DNA of 64,000 nt from Niabella pedocola (GTDB lineage Bacteria; Bacteroidota; Bacteroidia; Chitinophagales; Chitinophagaceae). Below, piece after piece: positions 15,651 to 24,744 of this stretch. Where the stretch lies: assembly GCF_021044425.1 (NCBI RefSeq), contig NZ_JAJNEC010000002.1, positions 13,635 to 77,634 on the forward strand, given 5' to 3'. The notes under the pieces were generated by a model. It saw nothing but the letters and a program-made list of their open reading frames with translations, was not told where the DNA came from and did no database searches. Both the position numbers and the translations under genes were made by a program. Positions within the stretch are counted from its first letter, which is position 1. Each line of letters begins with the position of its first letter.

Positions 15651-18023
15651 ATGATCAAAAATTATTTCAAAACCGCATGGCGTAACCTGGTCCGGAATAA
15701 AGTGTATTCGCTGATCAATATCCTGGGCTTAAGTATCGGCATGGCTGCCTGCATCCTTATCCTGCTATGGGTGCAGAACCAGTTGAGCCATGACCGGTTT
15801 CATAAGAACCTGGACCGGATCTATATTGTCAACAACCGTGATATAGGCGATGGGGGGAAGTTTGCCTGGTCCTGGACCCCCAATATTATGGGGCCCACCT
15901 TAAAAAAAGATTATCCGGAAGTTGCCGATGCCGTGCGGTATGTAGAGGGTAATAATTTTCTGTTTACGGTAGGCGAAAAGAAAATGGTGCCCTCCGGTGC
16001 ATTTGCCGATCCCGGGTTCCTGTCGGTATTTTCGTTTCCATTAATCAGCGGGGATGCAAAGAATGCACTGGCAGAAGTATCGAATATCGTGCTCACCGAA
16101 AAGCTGGCCCGGAGCCTGTTTGGTGCGGATGATCCCCTTGGGAAGATCGTTAAGATCGACAGTAACGCTCATTTTAAAGTAACCGGTGTTTTAAAAAACC
16201 TTCCGGATAATACGGCTTTTGATTTTGCCTACCTGCTTCCCTGGTCGTATAAAGATAAGCTGGGGTGGACGGATAGTGCCTGGGGCAATAATGGACTGAA
16301 TACTTACGTAATGCTGAAGCCAGGCACCTCGCAGGCTACATTTGATCAGAAAATAAATAAGATCACTACCAATCATTTGCCGGGCGATCCGCTGTATAAA
16401 AACAGGGAAGTTTTTACGCAGCCGTTTAAGGATCAGTGGCTGTACTCCAAACAGGAAAATGGCCGGTATATCGGTGGCCGTATCGATATGGTACGGATGT
16501 TTACCGCAATTGCCACGCTTATCCTGATTATTGCCTGTATCAATTTTATGAACCTGAGCACCGCACGGAGCGAAAAGCGTGCAAAGGAAGTGGGCATCCG
16601 TAAAGTAGTGGGAGCGCAGAAAAAAGGGCTCATCTTCCAGTTTATCGGAGAAAGCGTATTATTGTCCGGTATTGCGTTTTTGTTTGCTCTGGCGATCGTC
16701 ATCATTTTTCTCCCCGGATTCAGTACACTGGTCGATCAGCAATTGCACCTGCCGTTTACAGATCCGCTGTTTTGGATGAGTGCTGTAACGTTTATACTGG
16801 TTAGCGGCTTGCTGGCCGGTAGTTATCCTGCCTTTTATTTATCGGCATTCAATCCCGTAAAAGTATTGAAGGGATTTTTTAAATCATCTACAGCAGCGGT
16901 AAATCCCCGGAAGGTCCTTGTGGTGATCCAGTTCACCTTTGCGGTGTTACTGATCATTTCCACTTTTATCGTAATGCAGCAGATCAAACATGCACAGGCA
17001 CGCGACAATGGGTACAATGCGCAGCACCTGGTTTTTGTAAAGATGAACGGCGCAATTGAAAATAACTATAGCCTGATCCGGAACGAATTGATCAACCGCG
17101 GAGCCGTTGTTTCTGTTACTAAATCCATGAGCCCGATCACAGAGCGCTACAGTGATAGCTGGAATTTTTCCTGGACGGGCAGTACGGAGGAAGATAAGAA
17201 AACCGACTTTGTGCGGATGGCCTCTGATGCGGATTTCGTAAAAACCCTGGGCACAAAGCTGGTCATGGGCCGCGACATTGATATTTTTAAATACCCCTCA
17301 GATTCCAACGCTATTTTATTGAATGAAACTGCAGCAAAAATGATGCACCTGAAGGATCCGCTGAACGCAATATTGAAGGCAGATGATATCGAATGGAGGG
17401 TAGTAGGTGTGGTTAAAGATTTTATTTACCAGTCGCCCTATGAAAAAGTACAGCAGCTGATCGTTTTTGGACCTAAGTCCTGGTTCAATACCATGCACTT
17501 CAAACTCAACCCCGCAAATACCACCCGGCAGAACCTGGATATTGTGGCTGCGATTTTTAAACAGTTTAACCCGGAGTATCCGTTTGATTACAAATTTGTA
17601 GATGCGGAATATGCCCGGAAATTTAAAGAAGAGCAGAAAACCGGAACAATGGCGGCATTGTTTGCGGGGTTGACGATCTTTATTTCCTGTTTGGGTTTAT
17701 TTGCGCTGTCTACTTATATGGCAGAAACAAGGATCAAAGAAATTGGTGTGCGTAAAGTGCTGGGGGCTTCCATTTTTAATATTACTTCTTTATTGTCAGG
17801 CTCCTTTTTAAAACTGGTTATTATTTCCTGTGTGGTGGCATCACCCATTGCCTGGTTTGTGATGCACAACTGGCTTAAAAATTATCAATACCGTATTTCG
17901 ATCGGATGGCCGGTATTTGCGGGAACCGCTTTGCTGGTTATGGTTATTGCACTGGTTACGATCAGCTTCCAGTCGGTAAAAGCCGCCCTGTCTAACCCGG
18001 TAAAGGCGTTGCGCAGTGAGTGA
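15651..18023 (+). CDS. MacB/FtsX-type ABC permease 1
   Basis: The 790-residue permease has the fused double layout. Residues 20-41 form TM1, followed by a periplasmic MacB-like domain (about 45-280) and three helices (about 284-303, 330-354, 373-396). The half then repeats: TM5 (421-441), a second periplasmic domain (about 445-660) and three final helices (about 666-688, 717-737, 749-772). Each half carries an FtsX coupling motif, EVGIRKVVGA near 314 and EIGVRKVLGA near 697. The tail is NPVKALRSE. Eight helices equal a MacB dimer in one chain, so one chain plus two ATPases should form a complete unit. The second periplasmic domain has VVGVVKDFIYQSPYEKV, shared only with permease 2. Confidence 0.97.
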   Translation: MIKNYFKTAWRNLVRNKVYSLINILGLSIGMAACILILLWVQNQLSHDRFHKNLDRIYIVNNRDIGDGGKFAWSWTPNIMGPTLKKDYPEVADAVRYVEGNNFLFTVGEKKMVPSGAFADPGFLSVFSFPLISGDAKNALAEVSNIVLTEKLARSLFGADDPLGKIVKIDSNAHFKVTGVLKNLPDNTAFDFAYLLPWSYKDKLGWTDSAWGNNGLNTYVMLKPGTSQATFDQKINKITTNHLPGDPLYKNREVFTQPFKDQWLYSKQENGRYIGGRIDMVRMFTAIATLILIIACINFMNLSTARSEKRAKEVGIRKVVGAQKKGLIFQFIGESVLLSGIAFLFALAIVIIFLPGFSTLVDQQLHLPFTDPLFWMSAVTFILVSGLLAGSYPAFYLSAFNPVKVLKGFFKSSTAAVNPRKVLVVIQFTFAVLLIISTFIVMQQIKHAQARDNGYNAQHLVFVKMNGAIENNYSLIRNELINRGAVVSVTKSMSPITERYSDSWNFSWTGSTEEDKKTDFVRMASDADFVKTLGTKLVMGRDIDIFKYPSDSNAILLNETAAKMMHLKDPLNAILKADDIEWRVVGVVKDFIYQSPYEKVQQLIVFGPKSWFNTMHFKLNPANTTRQNLDIVAAIFKQFNPEYPFDYKFVDAEYARKFKEEQKTGTMAALFAGLTIFISCLGLFALSTYMAETRIKEIGVRKVLGASIFNITSLLSGSFLKLVIISCVVASPIAWFVMHNWLKNYQYRISIGWPVFAGTALLVMVIALVTISFQSVKAALSNPVKALRSE

Positions 18024-18108
18024 TTGGAACATTTGAGCATGCGGATAGGTGAAAATTGGATGATGTGAAAATGGAACCAGCGCCAGATCTCCGAACGCAA
18101 ACGAAACC

Positions 18109-18227
18109 GCTGACAGCTAATAGCTGAAGTCTGAAGTCTCAAACCTGAAATCTGAAGTCTGAAATCTGAAGTCTGAAATCTGATAGCTGAAGTCTGAAAT
18201 CTGAAAGCCCATATCTCAAATCTTAAG
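18109..18227 (+). repeat. heptamer array upstream of permease 2
   Basis: Seventeen consecutive 7-base units, mostly TCTGAAG and TCTGAAA, keep one register and end 9 bases before the start codon. This is the longest uniform array in the window. Confidence 0.88.
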
Positions 18228-18236
18228 CTTAAAAAG

Positions 18237-20609
18237 ATGATCAAAAATTATTTCAAAACCGCATGGCGTAACCTGGTCCGGAATAAGGTGTATTCGCTGA
18301 TCAATATCCTGGGCTTAAGTATCGGCATGGCAGCCTGCATCCTCATCCTGCTATGGGTGCAGAACCAGCTGAGCCATGACCGGTTTCATAAGAACCTGGA
18401 CCGGATCCAGGTGATGAATAACCGCGATATAAATGACGGGGTGAAATTTGCCTGGTCCTGGACCCCCAATATTATGGGCCCTACCTTAAAAAAAGATTAT
18501 CCGGAAGTTGCCGATGCAGTACGGTATGCTGAAGGGAATCATTTTCTATTTACGGTGGACGAAAAGAAACTGGTGCCTTCCGGGGCGTTTGCCGATCCTG
18601 CTTTTCTTTCTGTATTTACATTTCCTTTATTAAAGGGCGATGCAAGGGATGCACTAAAGGAGGTAAATAATATCGTGCTGACGGAGCAACTGGCCCGGAG
18701 CTTGTTTGGATCGGATGATCCCATTGGGAAGATCGTAAAGATTGACAGTATCGATCATTTTAAAGTAACCGGTGTTTTAAAAAACCTGCCGGATAATACG
18801 GCTTTTGATTTTTCTTACCTGCTACCCTGGTCGTATAAAGATAAGCTGGGGTGGACGGATAGTGCCTGGGGTAATAATGGGGTGCACACCTATGTAATGT
18901 TGAAGGAAGGCGCTTCAAAAACAGCTTTTGATCAAAAAGTAAACAAGATTACCACCAATCATTTGCCGGGCGATCCGCTGTATAAGAGCCGGGAGGTTTT
19001 TACGCAGCCGTTTAAGGATCAGTGGTTGTACTCCAAACAGGAAAATGGCCGGTACACGGGTGGCCGTATTGATATGGTACGGATGTTTACCGCAATCGCC
19101 ACGCTTATCCTCATCATCGCCTGTATCAATTTTATGAACCTGAGCACCGCCCGGAGTGGGAAGCGTGCAAAGGAAGTGGGCGTTCGTAAAGTGGTAGGCG
19201 CTCAGAAAAAAGGATTGATTGTTCAGTTTATCGGCGAGAGTGTATTGCTGTCTGCGATTGCGTTCCTGCTGGCCTTAATAATTGTAATGATCAGTCTCCC
19301 GGAGTTTAGCACATTGGTCGATCAGCAACTGCACCTGCCGTTTAGCAGTCCTTTGTTCTGGATATATGCGCTTGTTTTTATCCTGTTTAGCGGAGTGCTG
19401 GCCGGTAGTTATCCTGCCTTTTATTTGTCGGCCTTTAATCCTGTAAAAGTATTAAAGGGCTTTTTCAAATCGTCTGCTGTTTCGGTAAATCCCCGGAAGA
19501 TCCTTGTGGTGATCCAGTTCACCGTTGCGGTGTTACTGATCATTTCCACTTTTATCGTAATGCAGCAGATCAAACATGCGCAGACGCGCGACAATGGATA
19601 CGACGCACGGAACCTGGTTTTTGTGCATATGAACGGCGCAATTGAACAATACTACAGCCTGATCCGGAATGAATTGATCAGCCGGGGGGCTGCTGCCGCC
19701 GTTACCAAATCCATGAGTCCTGTTACGGAGCGCTACAGTGATAGCTGGAACATTTCGTGGACGGGTAAAACGGCAGAAGATAAAAAGGTCAACTTTGTGC
19801 GAATGGCTTCTGATGCGGATTTTGTAAAAACCCTGGGTACAAAGCTGGCAATGGGCCGTGATATTGATATTTATAAATACCCCGGTGATTCCAATGCCGT
19901 TCTCCTGAATGAAACTGCAGCCAGGATGATGCACCTGAGGGATCCGCTGACAGCGGTGTTGAAGGCGGATGGTATCGAATGGCGGGTGGTAGGTGTTGTA
20001 AAAGATTTTATATACCAGTCCCCCTACGAAAAGGTACAGCAGCTGATCGTTTTTGGCCCCCGGTCCCGGTTCAATACCCTTCATATTAAACTCAACCCCG
20101 TAAATACTACCCGGCAGAACCTGGATATTATGGCCGCGATTTTTAAACAGTTTAACCCGGAATATCCGTTTGATTACAAATTTGTGGATGCGGAATATGC
20201 CCGGAAATTTAAGGAAGAGCAAAAAACCGGCACAATGGCGGCATTGTTTGCAGGGTTAACGATCTTCATCTCCTGTTTGGGTTTATTTGCACTGTCGGCC
20301 TATATGGCGGAAACACGCATTAAGGAGGTAGGTGTGCGTAAAGTATTGGGCGCTTCTGTTTTTAATATTACTTCTTTATTATCGGGCTCCTTTTTAAAAC
20401 TCGTTATTATTTCCTGCGTGGTAGCATCGCCCATTGCCTGGTTTGTGATGAATAACTGGCTTAAAAATTATGAATACCGTATTTCGATCGGGTGGCCGGT
20501 GTTTGCCGGAACGGGCCTGCTGGTAATGATCATTGCATTGGCTACGATCAGTTTCCAGTCGGTAAGTGCCGCCCTGGCCAACCCGGTAAAGGCATTGCGG
20601 TCGGAATAG
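18237..20609 (+). CDS. MacB/FtsX-type ABC permease 2
   Basis: The 790-residue protein is a close paralogue of permease 1. The first 57 residues are identical and long identical blocks continue through the whole length, differing mainly in scattered conservative changes in the periplasmic parts. The coupling motifs are EVGVRKVVGA and EVGVRKVLGA. The upstream 30 bases and heptamer array are also duplicated, so gene and leader were copied together. It lies 213 bases after permease 1. Both copies are intact, which argues for dosage or for early divergence of substrate choice. Confidence 0.97.
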   Translation: MIKNYFKTAWRNLVRNKVYSLINILGLSIGMAACILILLWVQNQLSHDRFHKNLDRIQVMNNRDINDGVKFAWSWTPNIMGPTLKKDYPEVADAVRYAEGNHFLFTVDEKKLVPSGAFADPAFLSVFTFPLLKGDARDALKEVNNIVLTEQLARSLFGSDDPIGKIVKIDSIDHFKVTGVLKNLPDNTAFDFSYLLPWSYKDKLGWTDSAWGNNGVHTYVMLKEGASKTAFDQKVNKITTNHLPGDPLYKSREVFTQPFKDQWLYSKQENGRYTGGRIDMVRMFTAIATLILIIACINFMNLSTARSGKRAKEVGVRKVVGAQKKGLIVQFIGESVLLSAIAFLLALIIVMISLPEFSTLVDQQLHLPFSSPLFWIYALVFILFSGVLAGSYPAFYLSAFNPVKVLKGFFKSSAVSVNPRKILVVIQFTVAVLLIISTFIVMQQIKHAQTRDNGYDARNLVFVHMNGAIEQYYSLIRNELISRGAAAAVTKSMSPVTERYSDSWNISWTGKTAEDKKVNFVRMASDADFVKTLGTKLAMGRDIDIYKYPGDSNAVLLNETAARMMHLRDPLTAVLKADGIEWRVVGVVKDFIYQSPYEKVQQLIVFGPRSRFNTLHIKLNPVNTTRQNLDIMAAIFKQFNPEYPFDYKFVDAEYARKFKEEQKTGTMAALFAGLTIFISCLGLFALSAYMAETRIKEVGVRKVLGASVFNITSLLSGSFLKLVIISCVVASPIAWFVMNNWLKNYEYRISIGWPVFAGTGLLVMIIALATISFQSVSAALANPVKALRSE

Positions 20610-20656
20610 GCAGGACAGGTTTAACCGTTGAAATCTGTCAGAACTACACGCAGATC

Positions 20657-20747
20657 GCTCAAATCTCATATCTCATATCTCAATTCTCAATTCTCATATC
20701 TCAATTCTCGAATCTCGTTTCTCAAATCTCAAATTCCGAACCCCAAA
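20657..20747 (+). repeat. heptamer array upstream of permease 3
   Basis: Thirteen 7-base units, mainly TCTCATA, TCTCAAT and TCTCAAA, run in one register and end 10 bases before the ATG at 20758. Confidence 0.85.
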
Positions 20748-20757
20748 TTGCAACACC

Positions 20758-23154
20758 ATGATCCGAATGTATATAAAAACGATGTTCCGGAACCTTTGGA
20801 AAAACAAAACGTTCTCCTTCATTAATATTATGGGGCTTTCCGTTGGCCTTACCAGTTGTTTGCTCATTGCGGTATACATAAAGCAGCAGCTGGATTTTGA
20901 TGCGTTCCAGGAGAAGGGTAACCGCATCGCCCGCGTGCTTATGGAATATAGCTTTGAGGGCAGCACCGTATCCAACAAGGGCAATTACACAAGCGTTCGG
21001 GTGCCATTGGTATTGAAAAATAATTTTCCGGAGGTCGAAGATGCCGTGATCCTGGCACAAACGAAACGGATCGTTCAAACAGGCGCGAATCTGATTACGG
21101 AGAACCGGTTTATGTATGCCGGCACTTCCTTCTTTAAGATGTTTAGTTTTAAAATGCTGAAAGGTGATGCGGGCACCGCGCTGGCGGCTCCGTTCCAGGT
21201 ATTATTAACGGCATCTACGGCAAAAAAATATTTTGGTCATACCGATCCGGTGGGGAAAACGCTGCGGCTTACCGGCGACAGTAATCTGTACCGTGTTACG
21301 GGTGTGGTGGCCGATTGCCCGGCCGCTTCGCAGATCCAGTTTGATTTTTTGGCCTCGTTTTCTTCGCTGGGAATCAGCAAGGAACATGAGGAAAGCTATT
21401 GGGATGCAAACTATACTACTTATGTACTGTTGCGGAACCGGGAAGCATTAACAACGCTGCAGGCCAAACTTCCTGCATTTATGAAGGAAGAAATGGAAGG
21501 CAAGCACGCAACGGTAAATTTTGATCTGGAGCCGTTTCGTAAGGTGCATCTGTATTCCGGGTATGATGCGTTCCTGCCCAACGTTCCCATCCGCTATATT
21601 TATATCCTGGCCGGTGTGGCTGCATTAATTTTGGTGATTGCCTGTTTTACCTATATTAATTTAAGTACAGCAAGGTCTGCCGAACGGGCAAAGGAAGTGG
21701 GTATACGAAAAGTAGCCGGTGCCAATAAAGGTCAGCTCTTCTGGCAGTTTATCGGGGAATCGGCGCTTTTGTGTTTTATTGCCGTATTTGTTGGTATGGC
21801 GGCCGGTGCCTTGCTGCTTCCGGCATTCAGCCGTTTGATCGGTCAGCCGGTTGCTGTAGCCTCCCTGTTTTCATTACCCATATTGGGTGTTGCTGCGGGT
21901 ATCATTTTATTGGTAAGCTTTACCGCAGGATGTTATCCGGCCCTGGTGCTATCGGCTTTTCAGCCGGTGAAGGTATTGAAAGGCGCGTTTAAGCATGCCG
22001 GGCAGGGGCAGCGGCTTCGGAGGGCATTGATCATTTTTCAGTTTATTATTTCGGTTTTTCTGATTGTTTCCACCTGTATCATACAACAGCAATTATATTA
22101 TATCCGGCACAAAAAACTGGGATACGACCGGGAGCATATTGTAAAGCTGCCGATTCCGTTTACGGTTGAAAATACCGATCTGATCAAGTCGGAATTTAAA
22201 CAGGACGCCGGCGTATTGCAGGTGGCACGTACCAATAATACACCGGTGAATATGGTTAGCGGCTACAACATGCGCACACCGGACATGCCGGAAAATGCCC
22301 AGATTGCAGTAACGGCCAACCCGATCGATAATGAGGTATTACCGGCCATCGGGTTGCAGTTAGCGGCGGGTGCCAATCTTACAGAACAGGATATTATCGA
22401 TGCAAATGGGAATGGCGGAGCTAATGAACGGCTGTATCATTTTATTTTGAACGAATCGGCTGCAAGGCAGTTGGGATGGACCCCGCAGGAAGCCATCGGT
22501 AAGAAAATGTTCCTGGACGAGTCCCGCCCCGGGTATGTACGCGGTGTGGTAAAAGACTTTAATTTTCAGTCCCTGCAGCATTCTATAAAGCCCATCGTGC
22601 TTTTTTCCAGTACTTACGGAGGAACATTGTTGATCAAGATAAGCGGGGCACATATGCCTCAAACCATTGCTTTTTTACAGTCGAAATGGAAACAACTGAT
22701 GCCCGACCGGCCTTTTGAATATCGCTTCCTGGATGATGAGTACAATGATCTTTATGAAAATGAGCTGCGGTTTGGAAAACTAATGAACGTGTTTGCGGCG
22801 ATCGCTATTTTTTTAGCCTGTGCCGGGTTATTCGGCCTCTCTGTTTATACGGCACAACAACGGATCAAAGAAATCGGCGTGCGCAAGGTGCTGGGGGCTG
22901 CAACGGGTAGTATCATATTCCTGTTATCCAGGGATTTTATAAAACTGGCGCTTATTGCATCTATGATCGCATTTCCTTTTGCGTGGTGGTTTATGCGGAG
23001 CTGGCTGCAGCACTATGAATACCGCATTGCGATGAGCGGCTGGGTGTTTGCCGCTGCGGCGCTGGCAACCCTGCTGATAGCACTGGTAACGGTAAGTGTT
23101 CAGGCCACCAGGGCCGCCTTGTCTAACCCGGTAAAGGCACTACGGTCGGAATAG
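20758..23154 (+). CDS. MacB/FtsX-type ABC permease 3
   Basis: The 798-residue permease has a first coupling motif EVGIRKVAGA at 313-322 and a second EIGVRKVLGA in the C-terminal half. The first periplasmic domain includes KLPAFMKEEMEG, which aligns with the PAFME segment of permease 5 and so places the two in one subgroup. The second domain has the GVVKDFNFQSLQHSI variant. It ends with NPVKALRSE. The start MIRMYIKTMFRNLWKNK fits the family. It is the last permease before the DUF4097 gene in unit B. Confidence 0.97.
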   Translation: MIRMYIKTMFRNLWKNKTFSFINIMGLSVGLTSCLLIAVYIKQQLDFDAFQEKGNRIARVLMEYSFEGSTVSNKGNYTSVRVPLVLKNNFPEVEDAVILAQTKRIVQTGANLITENRFMYAGTSFFKMFSFKMLKGDAGTALAAPFQVLLTASTAKKYFGHTDPVGKTLRLTGDSNLYRVTGVVADCPAASQIQFDFLASFSSLGISKEHEESYWDANYTTYVLLRNREALTTLQAKLPAFMKEEMEGKHATVNFDLEPFRKVHLYSGYDAFLPNVPIRYIYILAGVAALILVIACFTYINLSTARSAERAKEVGIRKVAGANKGQLFWQFIGESALLCFIAVFVGMAAGALLLPAFSRLIGQPVAVASLFSLPILGVAAGIILLVSFTAGCYPALVLSAFQPVKVLKGAFKHAGQGQRLRRALIIFQFIISVFLIVSTCIIQQQLYYIRHKKLGYDREHIVKLPIPFTVENTDLIKSEFKQDAGVLQVARTNNTPVNMVSGYNMRTPDMPENAQIAVTANPIDNEVLPAIGLQLAAGANLTEQDIIDANGNGGANERLYHFILNESAARQLGWTPQEAIGKKMFLDESRPGYVRGVVKDFNFQSLQHSIKPIVLFSSTYGGTLLIKISGAHMPQTIAFLQSKWKQLMPDRPFEYRFLDDEYNDLYENELRFGKLMNVFAAIAIFLACAGLFGLSVYTAQQRIKEIGVRKVLGAATGSIIFLLSRDFIKLALIASMIAFPFAWWFMRSWLQHYEYRIAMSGWVFAAAALATLLIALVTVSVQATRAALSNPVKALRSE

Positions 23155-23158
23155 CCGG

Positions 23159-23216
23159 TTTCAGATGTCAGATATCAGATGTCAGATATCTGACATCTGA
23201 AGTCTCGAATCTGAAC
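23159..23216. repeat. head-to-head heptamers with 26-bp perfect palindrome
   Basis: Four reverse-oriented heptamers (TGTCAGA, TATCAGA types, 23159-23186) meet four forward ones (TCTGACA, TCTGAAG types, 23189-23216). The junction makes a perfect 26-bp palindrome at 23175-23200. It lies between permease 3 and the DUF4097 gene and can form a strong hairpin in RNA, but no T-tract follows. Confidence 0.85.
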
Positions 23217-23288
23217 CCTGTAACATTTCCCCGATATCTGCGATTAACTATTATACACCAACCATTCTTACGAAACAAAAATGATAGC

Positions 23289-24329
23289 ATGAAAAAGAAC
23301 TTTTTAGTATTACTGCTGCTGCTTGGAGCCTTCTGTTCCAACGCGCAACGGAATTCCGGTGCGGCACCGTACCTTACAAAGCCCTTTGGTACTACCTCCA
23401 TAAAAGAAGTAAGGGCCGAAACCGCGGGCGGGTCTATATCCGTTGAGGGCGGAAAAACTTCCGGCCTGGTGGAAGTATATGTAGAACCGTCTAACGGCGG
23501 CCTGCGAAAGAAAATGTCGGACCAGGATATTAAATCGGTACTGGAGCAGTACTATGATCTGGAGGTGAGCACTTCCGGCAATGTGCTGGTGGCAAAGGCC
23601 TCCAGGAAAGATCGTAACTGGAGTGAGAAAACGGCCCTGTCGATTTCTTTTAAGATCTATACCGGAACCGATGTACGTACGGATTTAAAAACCAGTGGGG
23701 GAAGTATCCGCCTCCAGGGGCTGAAGGGTGATCAGTTTTTTAAAACCAGCGGCGGCAGCCTGCTTGTGCGGGATGTTTCCGGCAAAATTACCGGCAAAAC
23801 ATCCGGCGGCAGTATTGATGTGTCGGATGCACGGGAGGAAATTGATCTTGCAACCAGCGGCGGCTCTATTAAGGCCGACCATCTGACGGGTCGGATCCGG
23901 CTGAAGACTTCGGGTGGCTCGCTGACCTTATCGGATCTTTCCGGCAATGTGGAGGCGCGTACCAGCGGGGGATCGATCACGGCATCGGGTATTAAAGGCG
24001 ATCTGTTTACCAGTACCTCCGGCGGCAGCGTTACCCTGAAAGGTATTGATGGTAACCTGGATGCCAGTACCTCCGGCGGCCGGATCCGGGCGGAACTGGT
24101 AGGCACAAAGGATTTTGTAAAACTACATACGTCTGCCGGCGGTGTAAACGTAGATATGCCACGTACAGACAATGCGCAGTTTAATCTGAGCGGGAGTAAA
24201 GTAAACGTAAGCCAGTTGGGCAATTTCAACGGTTCCATTGAAAAAAACCGTGTAAAGGGAAAGATCGGATCGGGAAAATTGCTTGTTGAGGTAACGGCTT
24301 CCAGCGGTAATGTTGATGTGCATATGTAA
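23289..24329 (+). CDS. secreted DUF4097-type beta-solenoid protein
   Basis: The 346-residue protein has a signal peptide (1-19, ending SNAQ). Its main body is a right-handed repeat: the tetrapeptide TSGG recurs at residues 135, 153, 171, 189, 207, 225, 243 and 261, an exact 18-residue period over eight turns, with a degenerate ninth (TSAGG) at 281. Each turn gives short beta strands, as in DUF4097/DUF4098 adhesin-like solenoids. It is the only non-permease gene within the permease array and closes transcription unit B, with a strong hairpin after it. A periplasmic or surface scaffold role is likely; its partner is unknown. Confidence 0.9.
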   Translation: MKKNFLVLLLLLGAFCSNAQRNSGAAPYLTKPFGTTSIKEVRAETAGGSISVEGGKTSGLVEVYVEPSNGGLRKKMSDQDIKSVLEQYYDLEVSTSGNVLVAKASRKDRNWSEKTALSISFKIYTGTDVRTDLKTSGGSIRLQGLKGDQFFKTSGGSLLVRDVSGKITGKTSGGSIDVSDAREEIDLATSGGSIKADHLTGRIRLKTSGGSLTLSDLSGNVEARTSGGSITASGIKGDLFTSTSGGSVTLKGIDGNLDASTSGGRIRAELVGTKDFVKLHTSAGGVNVDMPRTDNAQFNLSGSKVNVSQLGNFNGSIEKNRVKGKIGSGKLLVEVTASSGNVDVHM

Positions 24330-24373
24330 CACCTTAGCATCCTTATAAAGCGCCGGCTGCATGGTTGTCGCGT

Positions 24374-24409
24374 ACAAACGTCATTCTGTTTTTCCGGAAT
24401 GACGTTTGT
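24374..24409 (+). terminator. strong hairpin, probable terminator of unit B
   Basis: ACAAACGTCATTC at 24374-24386 pairs perfectly with GAATGACGTTTGT at 24397-24409 over a 10-base loop, followed by the T-rich GTGTTTTG. It lies 44 bases after the DUF4097 stop and before enhancer site C. The whole 415-base gap (24330-24744) holds this hairpin, site C and promoter C. Confidence 0.75.
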
Positions 24410-24524
24410 GTTTTGAAATAACACAAATCGGGCAACATCCCGGAGTGCTGCCCGGAAGGAATGCGCCCTTTTACAGGATACCTGCAGGGGCTGGTCCGCC
24501 AATGCAGGAGATGTCGTTCAAAGG

Positions 24525-24563
24525 TGTACCAAAACCGGACAGTTTTATGTTTTGAAAACGTAC
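24525..24563 (+). promoter_or_regulatory. enhancer-like regulator site C
   Basis: TGTACCAAAACCGGACAG starts at 24525, with half site CAAAACCGGAC at 24530-24540, identical to that of site D. A partial second copy CGTACAG follows at about 24559. Confidence 0.7.
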
Positions 24564-24617
24564 AGCTGGAGGCTTGGTTCTTTTATTAACCTGTTGATTA
24601 TTAATTTTTTAAATTTA

Positions 24618-24634
24618 CGGCATCATCGTTGGGT
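24618..24634 (+). promoter_or_regulatory. putative sigma-54 promoter C
   Basis: CGGCATC starts at 24618 and TTGG stands at the -12 position. The GG lies 89 bases after half site C. The predicted start is about 100 bases before permease 4. Confidence 0.55.
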
Positions 24635-24744
24635 AACAATGTGTGTTGTGTATAGCAGCTGGTTATAAAATTGCATGGGGCAGCCGTATGGTCAGAAACG
24701 ATATTAAAATTGCGTAGGCCGTTAAAAACAAGGAACAAACAACA

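Noticed and set aside
18109..18227. CRISPR-like array
   Set aside because: The repeats are only 7 bases, degenerate and without spacers; no cas genes are present.
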